Shown here: one piece after another, positions 1 to 8,421 of the stretch
How the letters are laid out: every line of letters starts with the position of its first letter
How positions within the stretch are numbered: the first letter of the stretch is position 1
Assembly: GCA_012270865.1 (NCBI GenBank)
Contig: JAAXHL010000171.1
Coordinates: 1 to 41,161, forward strand
Origin: Candidatus Poribacteria bacterium
GTDB lineage: Bacteria; Poribacteria; WGA-4E; WGA-3G
DNA: 41,161 nucleotides
Reading direction: 5' to 3'
Program-made: the position numbers and the translations under genes
The notes under the pieces: model-generated
Told to the model about the DNA's origin: nothing
Databases searched by the model: none
Seen by the model: only the letters and a program-made list of their open reading frames with translations

Positions 1-102
1 GTCCAAAGAGATGGCAAACACAGAGCAGAAGTAGCGTCTCGACGACTTGCTGCCTCATCCGGTGAAAGAAAGAAGAAAGAAGGTCTTGAAAAAAGAGTGT
101 AG
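1..102 (+). CDS. C-terminal fragment of an unknown protein
   Basis: The first frame is open from the window edge to a TAG at 100-102 and gives 33 residues, very rich in Lys, Arg and Glu. The other two forward frames close within about 60 bases. A basic, charged C-terminal tail is plausible, but no family can be recognised from so short a piece, and the start lies outside the window. A long hairpin follows at 121-187, which fits a gene end. It could also be chance coding. Confidence 0.35.
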   Translation, partial: VQRDGKHRAEVASRRLAASSGERKKKEGLEKRV

Positions 103-120
103 ATTTGCTAATCTTATGAC

Positions 121-187
121 GCATGAGATGTCCTCCTGATGTTGACTCAAAAGTGGTTTTCTGAGTCATTAGGATGCCATCTCATGC
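121..187. terminator. Long imperfect hairpin, possible bidirectional terminator
   Basis: Two arms of about 31 nt face each other. The outer 10 bp (GCATGAGATG at 121-130 and CATCTCATGC at 178-187) pair perfectly; the inner part pairs with a few mismatches up to a short loop near 153-156. There is no strong T-run, so it is not a textbook intrinsic terminator. It sits between the gene tail ending at 102 and the decayed minus-strand TPR gene ending at 240, a convergent position that suits a shared terminator. It could also be a dispersed palindromic repeat. Confidence 0.45.
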
Positions 188-239
188 TCTAAAAATCAAG
201 AAACTTTTTCAAAACAAACGCATTTTCATACGGCTATAC

Positions 240-453
240 CTACGATCTATTGATGATTACTGACTCCTTGATAGATTTGAGAAATATCAGTTTATCATAA
301 GCATCCACATTCGGTGCTATCGTAATCGCTTCGTTGATTGTTTCTCAGCTTTCGGATATTGTAAGTGTGCACAAGTGTATCATAGTGTTTCGCAGTCGGT
401 ATGAAAGCAACTGCCTGCTGTGCCAAACGGGTTTTATCATAAAAAAAAGCGTT
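240..453 (-). pseudogene. Decayed C-terminus of a TPR-repeat protein
   Basis: Read on the minus strand, 453 down to about 345 encodes a protein-like run containing LAQQAVAFIPTAKHYDTL. After a frameshift near 345 the next frame continues with TINEAITIAPNVDAYDKL and ends at a TAG at 240-242. Both pieces carry the tetratricopeptide pattern (AxxxxPxxxxYDxL), and joined across the shift they resemble the last two TPR units of a longer protein. Upstream a stop at 472-474 closes the frame, and no further TPR units are visible. The most economical reading is a gene remnant with at least one frameshift and a lost N-terminal part. It is too short and broken to be functional. Confidence 0.5.
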
Positions 454-531
454 AAATATGTCAACAAAAATCTAATTCTCCAATTTTCTGGTTCGGATAA
501 AAAAATAGATGATGTCTGATTTCGGATGTGC

Positions 532-537
532 TATAAT
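532..537 (+). promoter_or_regulatory. Possible -10 box upstream of the FMN reductase gene
   Basis: A perfect TATAAT lies at 532-537, about 160 bases before the ATG at 696. No good TTGACA-like box is present 17 bases upstream, so support is partial. If used, it would start a 5' leader of about 150 nt for the plus-strand genes from 696. No gene is seen between 454 and 695. Confidence 0.3.
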
Positions 538-695
538 AGTAGCATATTTTCACGTTTTGCAACGGTTAAGACCCTTCGACAGACCGTTCTCGTAATGCTA
601 TGCTAAGATGCGATTCGGAAACATTCCGTTAACAAGCGTCTATCCGTGTTTCTAATCCTGTTACGTGGTAGCATATTCTGAAAAGGATACGCCAA

Positions 696-1265
696 ATGAA
701 GAGTTCCAGTGACCAATCTATCTATGTTGTTGCTATCTGTGGTAGCCTACGGGAAGGCAGTTCAACGGATGCTGCGCTCCAGATCGCGCTTTCGGGTGCG
801 GAGGATGCCGGTGCTGAGGTTGAATTGCTTCGGCTAAACGAGTACGAACTCGTTTTTCAAGGTTCCGTTGCTAACGAAACTGACTATCCCGCAGGCGTGT
901 TCAGACTACGCGAGAAGGTGAAACGCGCGCACGGTATAATCCTCGGTTCCCCCGAATATCACGGCGGTTTCAGTGGTGTCCTTAAAAGTGCGCTCGACCT
1001 GATGGGGTTTGATGAATTTGAGAATAAGGTCATTGGACTCGTCGGTGTCTCCGGCGGACGGAAGGGTGCCGTAAACGCGATCTCTATGTTACGCACGGTC
1101 GGCACTGCATTACGCGCTTGGGTCGTTCCGAAAGACGCATCTATTCCGAACGCATCGCAGGCGTTTGATGCGAACGGTAATTTGCACGACCCGAAGTTAT
1201 CAGAACGCGTCAAAGCCGTCGGCAAACAGGTCACAGAGTTCGCTGCACTTCAGAATTCGGTATAA
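696..1265 (+). CDS. NAD(P)H-dependent FMN reductase (flavodoxin fold)
   Basis: The 189-residue protein has the size and motifs of the NADPH-dependent FMN reductase family. Near the N-terminus CGSLREGSSTDAAL is the FMN-phosphate loop (usually GSxRxxS), and SPEYHGGFSGVLKSALD near residue 90 is the second conserved flavin-binding stretch (SPEYNxxxxxxLKNAID in relatives). Such enzymes reduce free or bound flavin, and some reduce quinones, azo dyes or metals, using NAD(P)H in the cytoplasm. A purine-rich AAAAGGA lies just before the ATG. The next gene, an RNase HIII, starts 47 bases after the stop on the same strand, so cotranscription is possible but not metabolically obvious. The exact electron acceptor cannot be told from sequence. 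Confidence 0.85.
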   Translation: MKSSSDQSIYVVAICGSLREGSSTDAALQIALSGAEDAGAEVELLRLNEYELVFQGSVANETDYPAGVFRLREKVKRAHGIILGSPEYHGGFSGVLKSALDLMGFDEFENKVIGLVGVSGGRKGAVNAISMLRTVGTALRAWVVPKDASIPNASQAFDANGNLHDPKLSERVKAVGKQVTEFAALQNSV

Positions 1266-1312
1266 ACCCGAAAAAATCAACAACTTAAAACAGATAGATT
1301 CTGGCAGGTGAG

Positions 1313-1981
1313 ATGAACGCAATACACAACTGGAACACATGGATCGGTACAGACGAGGCAGGAAAAGGTGATTATTTCGGGCCGCTCGTTGTCGCGGGGG
1401 TCTATGTGGACGCAGCTTTTCTTGAAAATTTATCAGATTTAGGCGTTGCTGATGGGAAAACCTTGTCAAATCGCCGTATCCGAAGTATCGCCGAATCAAT
1501 GCTCAGTGATTATGAACAGTATATCGTTGTCGTAGAAAAGATGCCGATTGAATACAATTCGCTTTACGACAGACTCCGCAGAAGTGGACAGAACCTGAAT
1601 CATCTGCTTGCATCGCTCCATGCCGAAGCGATCCGCACATTAGCGAATCGGGTAGATGCGAAACACGTCCTTGTTGATAAATTTGCTAAGGACCATCTTA
1701 TCCCTCAACAGCTCGACCGGCGTACGTCACTGGGAATGGAAATAAGACAGGTAACAAAAGCAGAACGGGATACCGCTGTCGCCGCAGCCTCTATTATCGC
1801 TCGCGACGCTTTTTTGAAGGGAATGGATACGCTGTCCGAAACATACGAGATTACGTTACCGAGGGGCGCGTATCAGGTTGTGGAAGCAGGCAAAGAATTC
1901 GTCAGGATGCACGGCACTCAGGCGTTAGAAGAAGTCGCGAAACTCCATTTTAATTTAACGGACGCTGTCTGTGCTTCGTGA
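1313..1981 (+). CDS. rnhC: Ribonuclease HIII-like, short form
   Basis: RNases HII/HIII cleave RNA in RNA-DNA hybrids and remove Okazaki primers or R-loops. GTDEAGKGDYFGPLVVAG at residues 12-29 is the type HIII signature. The predicted metal-binding quartet is D14, E15, D122 (in HVLVDKFA) and E151 (in TKAERD). The HFNL near the C-terminus also fits HIII. Known HIII enzymes are about 300 residues with an N-terminal TBP-like substrate-binding domain; this one has 222 residues and starts only about 10 residues before the catalytic core, so that domain is missing. No in-frame upstream coding suggests a longer start. The gene follows the FMN reductase and precedes thiI. Confidence 0.85.
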   Translation: MNAIHNWNTWIGTDEAGKGDYFGPLVVAGVYVDAAFLENLSDLGVADGKTLSNRRIRSIAESMLSDYEQYIVVVEKMPIEYNSLYDRLRRSGQNLNHLLASLHAEAIRTLANRVDAKHVLVDKFAKDHLIPQQLDRRTSLGMEIRQVTKAERDTAVAAASIIARDAFLKGMDTLSETYEITLPRGAYQVVEAGKEFVRMHGTQALEEVAKLHFNLTDAVCAS

Positions 1982-2053
1982 ATCTCGCCAAAAGTTCGTA
2001 GAAAATGTCCCAATCTTGTGCGTCTACTAAATCTTTGTCGTACGGGGAAAATT

Positions 2054-3220
2054 ATGGAAGAATTGTTCAGTATTCATTACGCGGAGGTTGGACTCAAAGG
2101 AAAGAATAGGATTTTTTTTGAGAAACGGCTCGCGAACAACATCAAACTTGCCCTCCGCGGTACAGGGTACGCGGAAGTTAAACGGCTGCACGATAGAATC
2201 CTCGTGCATCTTGGACAACACGCCAATATCAGCGAGATTAAGAAACGTCTACATCAGGTCATGGGTATCGCACATTTTGAGATCTCCTGTCGTACTGAAC
2301 GCGACATCACAGCGATTAAAACGGCGGCACTGCAACAAATCCAAAGACTCTCTTGTGAATCCCTGAAAGTTGAAACGAGACGTGCAGACAAAACCTTCCC
2401 GCTAACCTCTCCGCAGGTGAGTGCCGAGGTCGGTGGGTATCTTATCAAGGAGACCGGCACACGTGCCGACATGCATAACCCTGACGTGACCTGTTGGGTA
2501 AAAATAACGCACGACGCGGCGTATATCTCCACAGAGAAAATTCAGGGGATCGGCGGATTACCGGTCGGTGTCAGTGGTAAGGTACTCGTTATGTTGTCTG
2601 GTGGGATTGATTCGCCTGTCGCCGCGTGGCAAATGATCAAACGCGGTGCGAAAGCCGTCTTTATACATTTCTATAGTTACCCGTATACGGATAAGGCTTC
2701 TTTGGAGAAGGTGATTGAAATTGCCGAGATTTTAGCGGTATCCAACTATCGGAGTACCGTCTATCTTGTGCCGTTTGCTGACCTTCAGCAAACCATTGTT
2801 GCCGAAACACCGGCACCGTTTCGCGTCCTGTTATATCGTCGGATGATGACACGTATCGCACAGCGCGTTGCTGCTATGGTTGACGCGGAAGCTCTCGTTA
2901 CAGGTGAGAGTCTTGCACAAGTCGCTTCGCAGACGCTCACGAACCTCCGAACCATTGAAGCGATCGCTGAAATCCCTATCCTTCGTCCACTGATCGGTGA
3001 AGACAAAATTGAAATCATTGAAAAAGCAGAACGGATAGGGACCTTTGATGTATCCACGCGTCCTCACCAGGACTGTTGCTCGCTTTTCGTACCGAAACAT
3101 CCTGCGACACGCGCGTCGTTGGCTGAGTTGGAGGACGCAGAATCCGGTTTAGATGTAGACGCATTGGTTAAAGACGCACTGAATAACCTTGAGACAGTGG
3201 TGGTTAGTCATCAGGCTTGA
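2054..3220 (+). CDS. thiI: tRNA 4-thiouridine synthase / thiamine sulfur-transfer protein ThiI
   Basis: ThiI activates U8 of tRNA with ATP for sulfur insertion, and in some bacteria feeds sulfur to thiamine thiazole synthesis. The 388-residue protein begins with the ferredoxin-like/THUMP region (YAEVGLKGKNRIFFEKRL), then the PP-loop SGGIDSPVA near residue 181, and ends with DCCSLFVPKHP near residue 340, a conserved ThiI stretch. There is no C-terminal rhodanese domain, as in Bacillus-type ThiI, so sulfur must come from a separate donor. The rhodanese at 26179 is a distant candidate only. The frame stays open upstream to 2018, but the ATG at 2054 has a GGGGA before it and matches the usual family N-terminus. 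Confidence 0.92.
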   Translation: MEELFSIHYAEVGLKGKNRIFFEKRLANNIKLALRGTGYAEVKRLHDRILVHLGQHANISEIKKRLHQVMGIAHFEISCRTERDITAIKTAALQQIQRLSCESLKVETRRADKTFPLTSPQVSAEVGGYLIKETGTRADMHNPDVTCWVKITHDAAYISTEKIQGIGGLPVGVSGKVLVMLSGGIDSPVAAWQMIKRGAKAVFIHFYSYPYTDKASLEKVIEIAEILAVSNYRSTVYLVPFADLQQTIVAETPAPFRVLLYRRMMTRIAQRVAAMVDAEALVTGESLAQVASQTLTNLRTIEAIAEIPILRPLIGEDKIEIIEKAERIGTFDVSTRPHQDCCSLFVPKHPATRASLAELEDAESGLDVDALVKDALNNLETVVVSHQA

Positions 3221-3308
3221 GTTTTCAGGAACCGTTTGTGGCGGACAACGTCCTTATCTGCGATAACACTCTCTGGACTGATAGCCGATGGCTGAAAACT
3301 GAAAACCC

Positions 3309-4319
3309 ATGAAAAATATACTGCTCATTCGACTCAGTTCTCTCGGAGATGTTGTACTCACAACGCCGGTGATTCGCGCCGTGCGCACCCATTTCCCCGA
3401 TGCATACATCGCGATGCTTGTCGCAAAACAGTCTGCAGATGTCCTTCGTGAAAATCCACACCTCAATGAAATAATTACTTATGACCGATTGGCAAAAGAC
3501 AAGGATACCGGTGAGATGTTGCGAATTATCCGCCACCTACGGGAACGCAAATTCACAATGGTTATTGATCTCCAACGGAAGTTTCGCACTGAATTGCTCA
3601 TGTATCTCAGTGGTGCCACCGAACGTGTGGGGAAAGGGAGACTCTGTACCATCCGGGTCCAAGAGCAAGGAAACAAACACGCAACGGCACACTATTTCGA
3701 CCTGTTACATGCAGTCGGGATACCCGCGGCGGATCAACGGTTGGAGTTGTTTTTTGATGAATCTGAACGCACAGACGCGGTAAGACGGTTTGACACCGCG
3801 GGTATTCGTGAAACCGCTTTAAAGGTCGGACTCTTTCCGGGTGCCGGATGGAAGTTACGCGAATGGATGCCTGAACGATTCGCTGCTATCGGGGATAGAC
3901 TTGTGACGCAGTTCAACGCTAACGTCTTGGTTTTTGGTGGACCAAAGGAGACAGAACTCGTGCAGACCGTTGTGGATCTCATGGACGCGCCTGCGATTCC
4001 GTTTGCTGGTAATCTTCAGATTCGACAGTTAGCCGCCTGTATTCAGCAGTGCGATCTTTTTCTCACCAACGATACCGGTCCGATGCATATCGCTGCAGCG
4101 GTCGGGACACCTACTGTGTCTCTATTCGGTCCCGGTAATCACATCCGTTTTCAACCCCTCGGTGCAATGCATCAAACCATCCGCCACGACGTACCGTGCA
4201 GTCCCTGCAAACAGTTCACCGATAAATGTAAGGACAATATTTGTATGAAGGGAATTGTGGTAGACGAGGTGTGGCAATCTATCTCTCGTGCCTTGGAGAA
4301 GTTGTCGGAGGCTATTTAG
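3309..4319 (+). CDS. Glycosyltransferase family 9 (ADP-heptose:LPS heptosyltransferase)
   Basis: GT9 enzymes move heptose from ADP-heptose onto the lipopolysaccharide inner core at the cytoplasmic face of the inner membrane. The 336-residue protein starts with ILLIRLSSLGDVVLTTPVIR, the hallmark N-terminus. FPGAGWKLREWMPERFA in the middle and TNDTGPMHIAAAVGTPTVSL with LFGPGN near residue 255-280 form the nucleotide-sugar site. There is no clear Shine-Dalgarno, and the gap from thiI (88 bases) holds a short inverted repeat (AGTTTTCAG near 3220, CTGAAAACT at 3292). Its stop overlaps the convergent SDR gene by 4 bases. Together with the GmhA-like gene at 39240 it argues for a heptose-containing outer membrane. 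It could be WaaF- or WaaC-like; the acceptor is not evident. Confidence 0.88.
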   Translation: MKNILLIRLSSLGDVVLTTPVIRAVRTHFPDAYIAMLVAKQSADVLRENPHLNEIITYDRLAKDKDTGEMLRIIRHLRERKFTMVIDLQRKFRTELLMYLSGATERVGKGRLCTIRVQEQGNKHATAHYFDLLHAVGIPAADQRLELFFDESERTDAVRRFDTAGIRETALKVGLFPGAGWKLREWMPERFAAIGDRLVTQFNANVLVFGGPKETELVQTVVDLMDAPAIPFAGNLQIRQLAACIQQCDLFLTNDTGPMHIAAAVGTPTVSLFGPGNHIRFQPLGAMHQTIRHDVPCSPCKQFTDKCKDNICMKGIVVDEVWQSISRALEKLSEAI

Positions 4320-5080
4320 AGGGACAAGATTCCGCCTTCAACGAGCATCGGTGCACCGGTCATGTATCTCGATTCATCAGAGGCTAAATAGACCGCTGCC
4401 CAAGCGATGTCTTCCGGTTCGCCGATACCGAGTGGGTGCATCTCTTTAATTTCCTTGTTTATCGCTTCCGGATCGGGCTGCTGTGATAGGAATTCTTGAT
4501 AGAGTTCAGTGTTAATCGTACCCGGACAGAGACTGTTGACACGGATATTGTCTTCCGCGTAACGGACTGCCATGCTCCGTGTGAGGTGTACGACGGCGGC
4601 TTTTGAGGAGGTATAAGCGGGATGCATCGGAAACCCGACATAAGCAGACTCGCTCGCCATGTTGATGATCGAACCGCCACCAGCTGCACGCATCAACGGA
4701 ATTATCGCACGAGAGACGAGATAGATACTTTTCACATTGACGGCGTATTGCCGATCCCAGTCTGCTTCAGAAATTTCTTCTAATTCACCGACGACAGCAA
4801 TACCCGCATTGTTAAATAGTACATTCGGTGCACCGAGTTCAGACGTGACACGCTGAGCAGCCGTTTCGATCTGTGCGGTATCGGTTACGTCGCACTGACA
4901 GAAGATGACGTTACCACCAGCGTCTTGGATTTGTTGTGTCGTCTGTTCGCCGCGTTCGGCGTTGAGGTCCCAGATAGCGACAGCTGCGCCTTCTCGTGCG
5001 AAAAGTTCGGCACTCTTCGCGCCGATGCCTCGCGCGGCACCTGTGATAACGGCGATCTTATCTTTAAGTCGGTTTGCCAT
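4316..5080 (-). CDS. Short-chain dehydrogenase/reductase (SDR)
   Basis: This is a classical 254-residue SDR. It has the NAD(P)-binding TGAARGIG near residue 14, NNAGIAVVG near 90, the catalytic Ser in INMASES and the YxxxK pair in AYTSSKAAV. An aspartate in AIWDLNAERGE at the end of beta-2 suggests NAD(H) preference. Its substrate is not evident; SDRs of this form oxidise or reduce alcohols and keto groups of sugars, fatty acids and steroids. The start lies 9 bases after the stop of the dienelactone-hydrolase-like gene, so it is probably the last gene of the sigma-factor operon that begins at 8421. Confidence 0.88.
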   Translation of the reverse strand: MANRLKDKIAVITGAARGIGAKSAELFAREGAAVAIWDLNAERGEQTTQQIQDAGGNVIFCQCDVTDTAQIETAAQRVTSELGAPNVLFNNAGIAVVGELEEISEADWDRQYAVNVKSIYLVSRAIIPLMRAAGGGSIINMASESAYVGFPMHPAYTSSKAAVVHLTRSMAVRYAEDNIRVNSLCPGTINTELYQEFLSQQPDPEAINKEIKEMHPLGIGEPEDIAWAAVYLASDESRYMTGAPMLVEGGILSL

Positions 5081-5089
5081 GTCTGTGCC

Positions 5090-5902
5090 TTATAGTCCTT
5101 GTAGAAGGGATACCCATCGTTCCCATGCGGCTTTGGTCGCGGCTTTATTTGCTTCGTCAGCGTCCTCTCCCATACCACGTCGCAAGAAGGCGTGTCCGAC
5201 ACCTTCATAGATAACAGGTTCGTACGTGACGTTCGCAGCATCCGCAGCCGTTTTGGTTGCATCAATCGTGGCGTTGATGCGGTTGTCGCTCTCGCCATAA
5301 AAGCCGTATATCGGTGCCGATATTTTCGGGATGTCTTCAGGTGCTGCGGCGCGACCGTAGAACACGAAGCCAGCCGCTATCGTATCGGAATGGACGGCGT
5401 AACTGAACGTTTGTCCGCCACCCCAGCAGAAGCCTGAGACTGCAACCTTTTCGTTGGTCGAGGGAAGTTCTCGGACATATTTCTGGACAGCATCCAAATC
5501 CGATGCGACCTGCGCGGCGGGAAGTTCTCGGATAGCGCGTCGAACATCATCACCGGACTCGAAACTCTCTGTGCCGCCGCCTTCGGGTCCCATACCAGAC
5601 AATAGGTCCGGGCAGATAGCGACGAACCCTTCAGCCGCAAGTCGATCTCCGACAAGTCGGATCCAGTCGGTTAATCCGAAAATTTCGTGGATGACAATGA
5701 TTGACGTAGCCGGTTCTTTGACCTCGGGGTAGACGATAAACGCGTTGACGACCCGTTCATTGGCGGTTGTGATTTTGACCCATTCACCGTGGCGCGGTGA
5801 TTTTTCGAGTTCAGCCTTCTCGTCATCTGCACCGGCATTACCGACAGCGAAAAATAGACCTGTAACCATGATGCCAACCATAGCGGCACTGAATATTTGC
5901 AT
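5090..5902 (-). CDS. Secreted dienelactone-hydrolase family protein
   Basis: This is an alpha/beta hydrolase of the dienelactone hydrolase family, 270 residues, with an N-terminal signal peptide (about residues 1-25, hydrophobic IMVTGLFFAVGNAGA). The predicted triad is Cys159 in GFCWGGG, Asp206 in GESDNR and His237 in GVGHAF; cysteine as nucleophile is typical of this family. HEIFGL near residue 72 is the usual oxyanion-side motif. The natural ester or lactone substrate is unknown, and the family is broad. Export means it probably acts in the periplasm, unlike classical cytoplasmic enzymes. It starts 9 bases after the RseB-like gene and 9 bases before the SDR, so the three are very likely cotranscribed. 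Confidence 0.85.
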   Translation of the reverse strand: MQIFSAAMVGIMVTGLFFAVGNAGADDEKAELEKSPRHGEWVKITTANERVVNAFIVYPEVKEPATSIIVIHEIFGLTDWIRLVGDRLAAEGFVAICPDLLSGMGPEGGGTESFESGDDVRRAIRELPAAQVASDLDAVQKYVRELPSTNEKVAVSGFCWGGGQTFSYAVHSDTIAAGFVFYGRAAAPEDIPKISAPIYGFYGESDNRINATIDATKTAADAANVTYEPVIYEGVGHAFLRRGMGEDADEANKAATKAAWERWVSLLQGL

Positions 5903-5911
5903 AGTTTCTCC

Positions 5912-6991
5912 TTATTTGATGTTTGCTCTACCTATAATGGATTCCACTATCTTCTGCATTTCGGTCGTAGGCATAGCACCGAAGAGGAGAAAATGGATTT
6001 TCTCATCTGACCATCTGAAAGCATCCGTTGCTCCGAATCGGCGTTTATATACAGTCATTCCACCGAGTTGAATAGGGGTCTCTTCTCCGCGCCCTCGCGG
6101 CGGTTTACCTGTTATTTCAATCAGTGTGAAATTTACCAAACCGTCTGTGTATTCGAGAAGAACTGAATTGCTCTCTTTACCTCTTATACTACGAACTTCC
6201 TGTAACTGGAATCCGGATGGCACATATTCAGGTTGTACCGGTTTCGTTTTGAGAATTTTTTCGGCTTCTTCGAGCGAACTCGGACGGCTGCGCCGCTGCT
6301 GCGGTCTAATATCTTTTTGAATGGCTTCCCACTTGGCATTAACAGCCTCCGCATTAAAACTGATTCGGGTATAGACGAATATCTCGCGTAGTACGCCGTC
6401 GGCATCGTAATCTTCCACCCGCAGGATAACCCCGTTTTTACGAGCGAAGAAGATATGTTTTGAAGGTCTACCGGCGACTTGGGGACTAATGACTAAAAGG
6501 TCTGTTTCATGATTTACGATTTTTTCGTCTGATGGACGATGTTCTAAGTTATAGTTCTGTCCAATCAGTTTAATCGTTTTTTCGGAAAATGGGATTCTTA
6601 CCTGCCGCCATCTTTGCTGTCCTCTCCGTCGGTTATTTCTGTTGTTTTCATCGCCACCTCTTCGATTATCGTTTCTTTGGCGTTCGTCTCTATTTTGCGG
6701 GTCGTTGGACGGTTTACGTTCACCGACGACAGAGAGCAGTTTCCTATAAGAAGCGTCCCCCGGTACGTGGATGACGTGTTCTTCAAAAGTTCTCACGCCT
6801 CTCGGTGAACTGGATGTCCTCAAACTGGCACCGATGTAGTGGACTGTACGTTCCGCTTCAACGATGCGTTCAAGAACAGTGGTATCAGCAATAAGGACGT
6901 GGGGACCCCACAGAAAGACGGCTAAAACTGTGAACCAAAGCGGAACGCCTTTAAATCGGAAACTCTTGATTAGATATTCGTGTATTCGCAT
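5912..6991 (-). CDS. RseB/MucB-like periplasmic regulator of an anti-sigma factor
   Basis: The 359-residue protein has an N-terminal membrane segment or signal (VPLWFTVLAVFLWG, about residues 16-30). Its N-domain resembles lipoprotein-sorting/RseB folds and its C-terminal third (EYVPSGFQLQEV to the end) resembles the RseB C-terminal domain. RseB proteins bind the periplasmic part of an anti-sigma factor and sense envelope damage. The position directly after an ECF sigma and its anti-sigma, 19 bases away, is the strongest argument. A low-complexity insert rich in Arg, Asn and Asp sits at about residues 95-130; it is unusual and probably disordered. Sequence similarity to RseB is by pattern only, so a general LolA-like lipoprotein carrier remains possible. 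Confidence 0.6.
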   Translation of the reverse strand: MRIHEYLIKSFRFKGVPLWFTVLAVFLWGPHVLIADTTVLERIVEAERTVHYIGASLRTSSSPRGVRTFEEHVIHVPGDASYRKLLSVVGERKPSNDPQNRDERQRNDNRRGGDENNRNNRRRGQQRWRQVRIPFSEKTIKLIGQNYNLEHRPSDEKIVNHETDLLVISPQVAGRPSKHIFFARKNGVILRVEDYDADGVLREIFVYTRISFNAEAVNAKWEAIQKDIRPQQRRSRPSSLEEAEKILKTKPVQPEYVPSGFQLQEVRSIRGKESNSVLLEYTDGLVNFTLIEITGKPPRGRGEETPIQLGGMTVYKRRFGATDAFRWSDEKIHFLLFGAMPTTEMQKIVESIIGRANIK

Positions 6992-7010
6992 AGGTTTACC
7001 TGTTGGAAGT

Positions 7011-7772
7011 TTAAGGCTCTACATTTTCCAGATAGAGGTCCAGGAAGAGTTCCTCAGTATTGTCAATAGGTTCTACAAACGAGGATTCCTCACCGAATGA
7101 TCTGCCGACGTTTGATTTCAAGGGATTATCTGTAAGTTGTTCTGTATGGAGTCCGTAATAGAAGTCGAGTGTCTCGTCGTATTGTGAAGTGTTCGGTTGG
7201 AAGTAGAGTGCTCCGAGAATCAAGGCGAGCGTCAGGACAGCCGTCGCACCTGCCGTTACAGGTCGGAAGAACCAACGACCTAAATCCGGAAGCCATTTTC
7301 CAATATCGGGTAACCACGGTGTCGGCGCGGGTTTCTCAACGTCTGCTGCTCCTGCTTGTTCGCGTATTTTTGCCAGCACTCCATCTTTGATAGATGCGGG
7401 TGCCGGACGTTCCAGCTGCCTGACTCGCTCACGATTTTCACGGAATGCTGACACCATATCGGAGCATTCGCTGCAGGTCTGAAGATGTGTTTCCATCCGA
7501 TCACGCAGAGCAGGTGCTAATTCGTTATCAACATAAGCCGAAAGTTCGTCTTGAAACTCTGTGTGTATTGTTGCCATCACCGCGTCCTTAAGCGTCGAAG
7601 GAGCGGGATGCGAAAGGTTGACAACCATTTGACGGTTCTTCTCGAACACCGACAGCATTTCAGTACACGCTTCACAGGAACGCAGATGCGCTTCAATCTG
7701 TTTGTGCCTGTCTGGGCTTAATTCGTTATCAATGTAAGCCGATAGGTCGTTTTGAATGCTTTTGTGGTTCAT
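7011..7772 (-). CDS. Transmembrane anti-sigma factor with two zinc-finger domains
   Basis: Two copies of the zf-HC2 anti-sigma domain lie in tandem: ...HLRSCEACTEML and, about 80 residues later, ...HLQTCSECSDMV. Each has the His-x3-Cys-x2-Cys zinc motif and each is preceded by SAY(I/V)DNEL. A hydrophobic segment near the middle (VTAGATAVLTLALILGALYF) is the single membrane span, leaving a short acidic periplasmic tail. Such proteins hold an ECF sigma at the membrane until a signal triggers release. The frame runs upstream to a TTG at 7811 overlapping the sigma gene, but the ATG at 7772 begins at the conserved domain and is preferred; its ribosome site is weak, suggesting translational coupling. 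A doubled zinc-finger domain is uncommon; one copy normally suffices. Confidence 0.85.
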   Translation of the reverse strand: MNHKSIQNDLSAYIDNELSPDRHKQIEAHLRSCEACTEMLSVFEKNRQMVVNLSHPAPSTLKDAVMATIHTEFQDELSAYVDNELAPALRDRMETHLQTCSECSDMVSAFRENRERVRQLERPAPASIKDGVLAKIREQAGAADVEKPAPTPWLPDIGKWLPDLGRWFFRPVTAGATAVLTLALILGALYFQPNTSQYDETLDFYYGLHTEQLTDNPLKSNVGRSFGEESSFVEPIDNTEELFLDLYLENVEP

Positions 7773-7800
7773 ATTTTTTCGAGCATAGCAGTAAGAAATT

Positions 7801-8421
7801 TTACCACTCAACTCGCTCCAGTTCTTCTTTTAACGCTTTTCGTGCCTCATGTAAACGAGACTTTACCCTGCCCAATGTGCATCCTAAAATCTCTGCTATT
7901 TCTTCGTAAGGTAGATCCCGCAATTCTCTGAGCACCAGAATTTCTCTGTGGGTGTCTTTGAGTTTCGCGAGCGCAGCGTGGACGATATTTTTTTCTTCGT
8001 TTCGGAGTGCCTCTTCTTCCGGCGTTACTGTATCAAGCGGCACCCACGGTTGTGAGTCATCAATTTCTGTCGGGTCAGTTTTCCGACGTTGGTACTGGTC
8101 AATGTGATTCAGACATTTGTTTTTTACGATACGATAAAGCCATGTAGAGAATCGGGAACGGAACTGAAAGTTGCCTATGTTCTCCCATGCGGAGAGGAAA
8201 GCGTCTTGGGCGACATCTTCGGCATCTTGGTGATGACCGAGTATGCCGTAAGCGATGTTGTAAACCCAATGTTGGTACTCAATGATAAGAATGCCCATCG
8301 CATCAGCATCACCCTTTTGACAGCGCAAAACAATCTCACGCTCCTGCGTACTATCTAATTCTTGTGTGTTGTCGATATCTGAATGAGTTTGCATAGCAGC
8401 TGTAACGGTTGTAACGGACAT
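7801..8421 (-). CDS. RNA polymerase ECF sigma factor (RpoE-like)
   Basis: The 206-residue protein has both ECF sigma regions. Region 2 spans roughly residues 30-105, with DAEDVAQDAFLSAWENI and FSTWLYRIVKNKCLNH for -10 recognition and core binding. Region 4 spans roughly 145-200, with LRDLPYEEIAEILGCTLGRV as the helix-turn-helix for the -35 box. It heads a minus-strand operon that continues with the anti-sigma factor, the RseB-like protein, the hydrolase and the SDR. This order matches rpoE-rseA-rseB, so an envelope-stress role is likely. A purine-rich GGAGAG lies before the ATG. ECF sigmas usually drive their own operon, but I could not pick a convincing autoregulatory promoter in 8422-8638, where I see no other gene. 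Confidence 0.92.
   Translation of the reverse strand: MSVTTVTAAMQTHSDIDNTQELDSTQEREIVLRCQKGDADAMGILIIEYQHWVYNIAYGILGHHQDAEDVAQDAFLSAWENIGNFQFRSRFSTWLYRIVKNKCLNHIDQYQRRKTDPTEIDDSQPWVPLDTVTPEEEALRNEEKNIVHAALAKLKDTHREILVLRELRDLPYEEIAEILGCTLGRVKSRLHEARKALKEELERVEW

Noticed and set aside
436..464. Minus-strand TTGACA-17-TATGAT promoter-like match
   Set aside because: It lies at the edge of the decayed TPR coding sequence and has no intact gene downstream, so it is probably chance in AT-rich DNA with an eight-base homopolymer.
334..519. 61-residue forward open frame
   Set aside because: It lacks a ribosome site and recognisable composition, and the opposite strand of the same stretch encodes TPR-like sequence.
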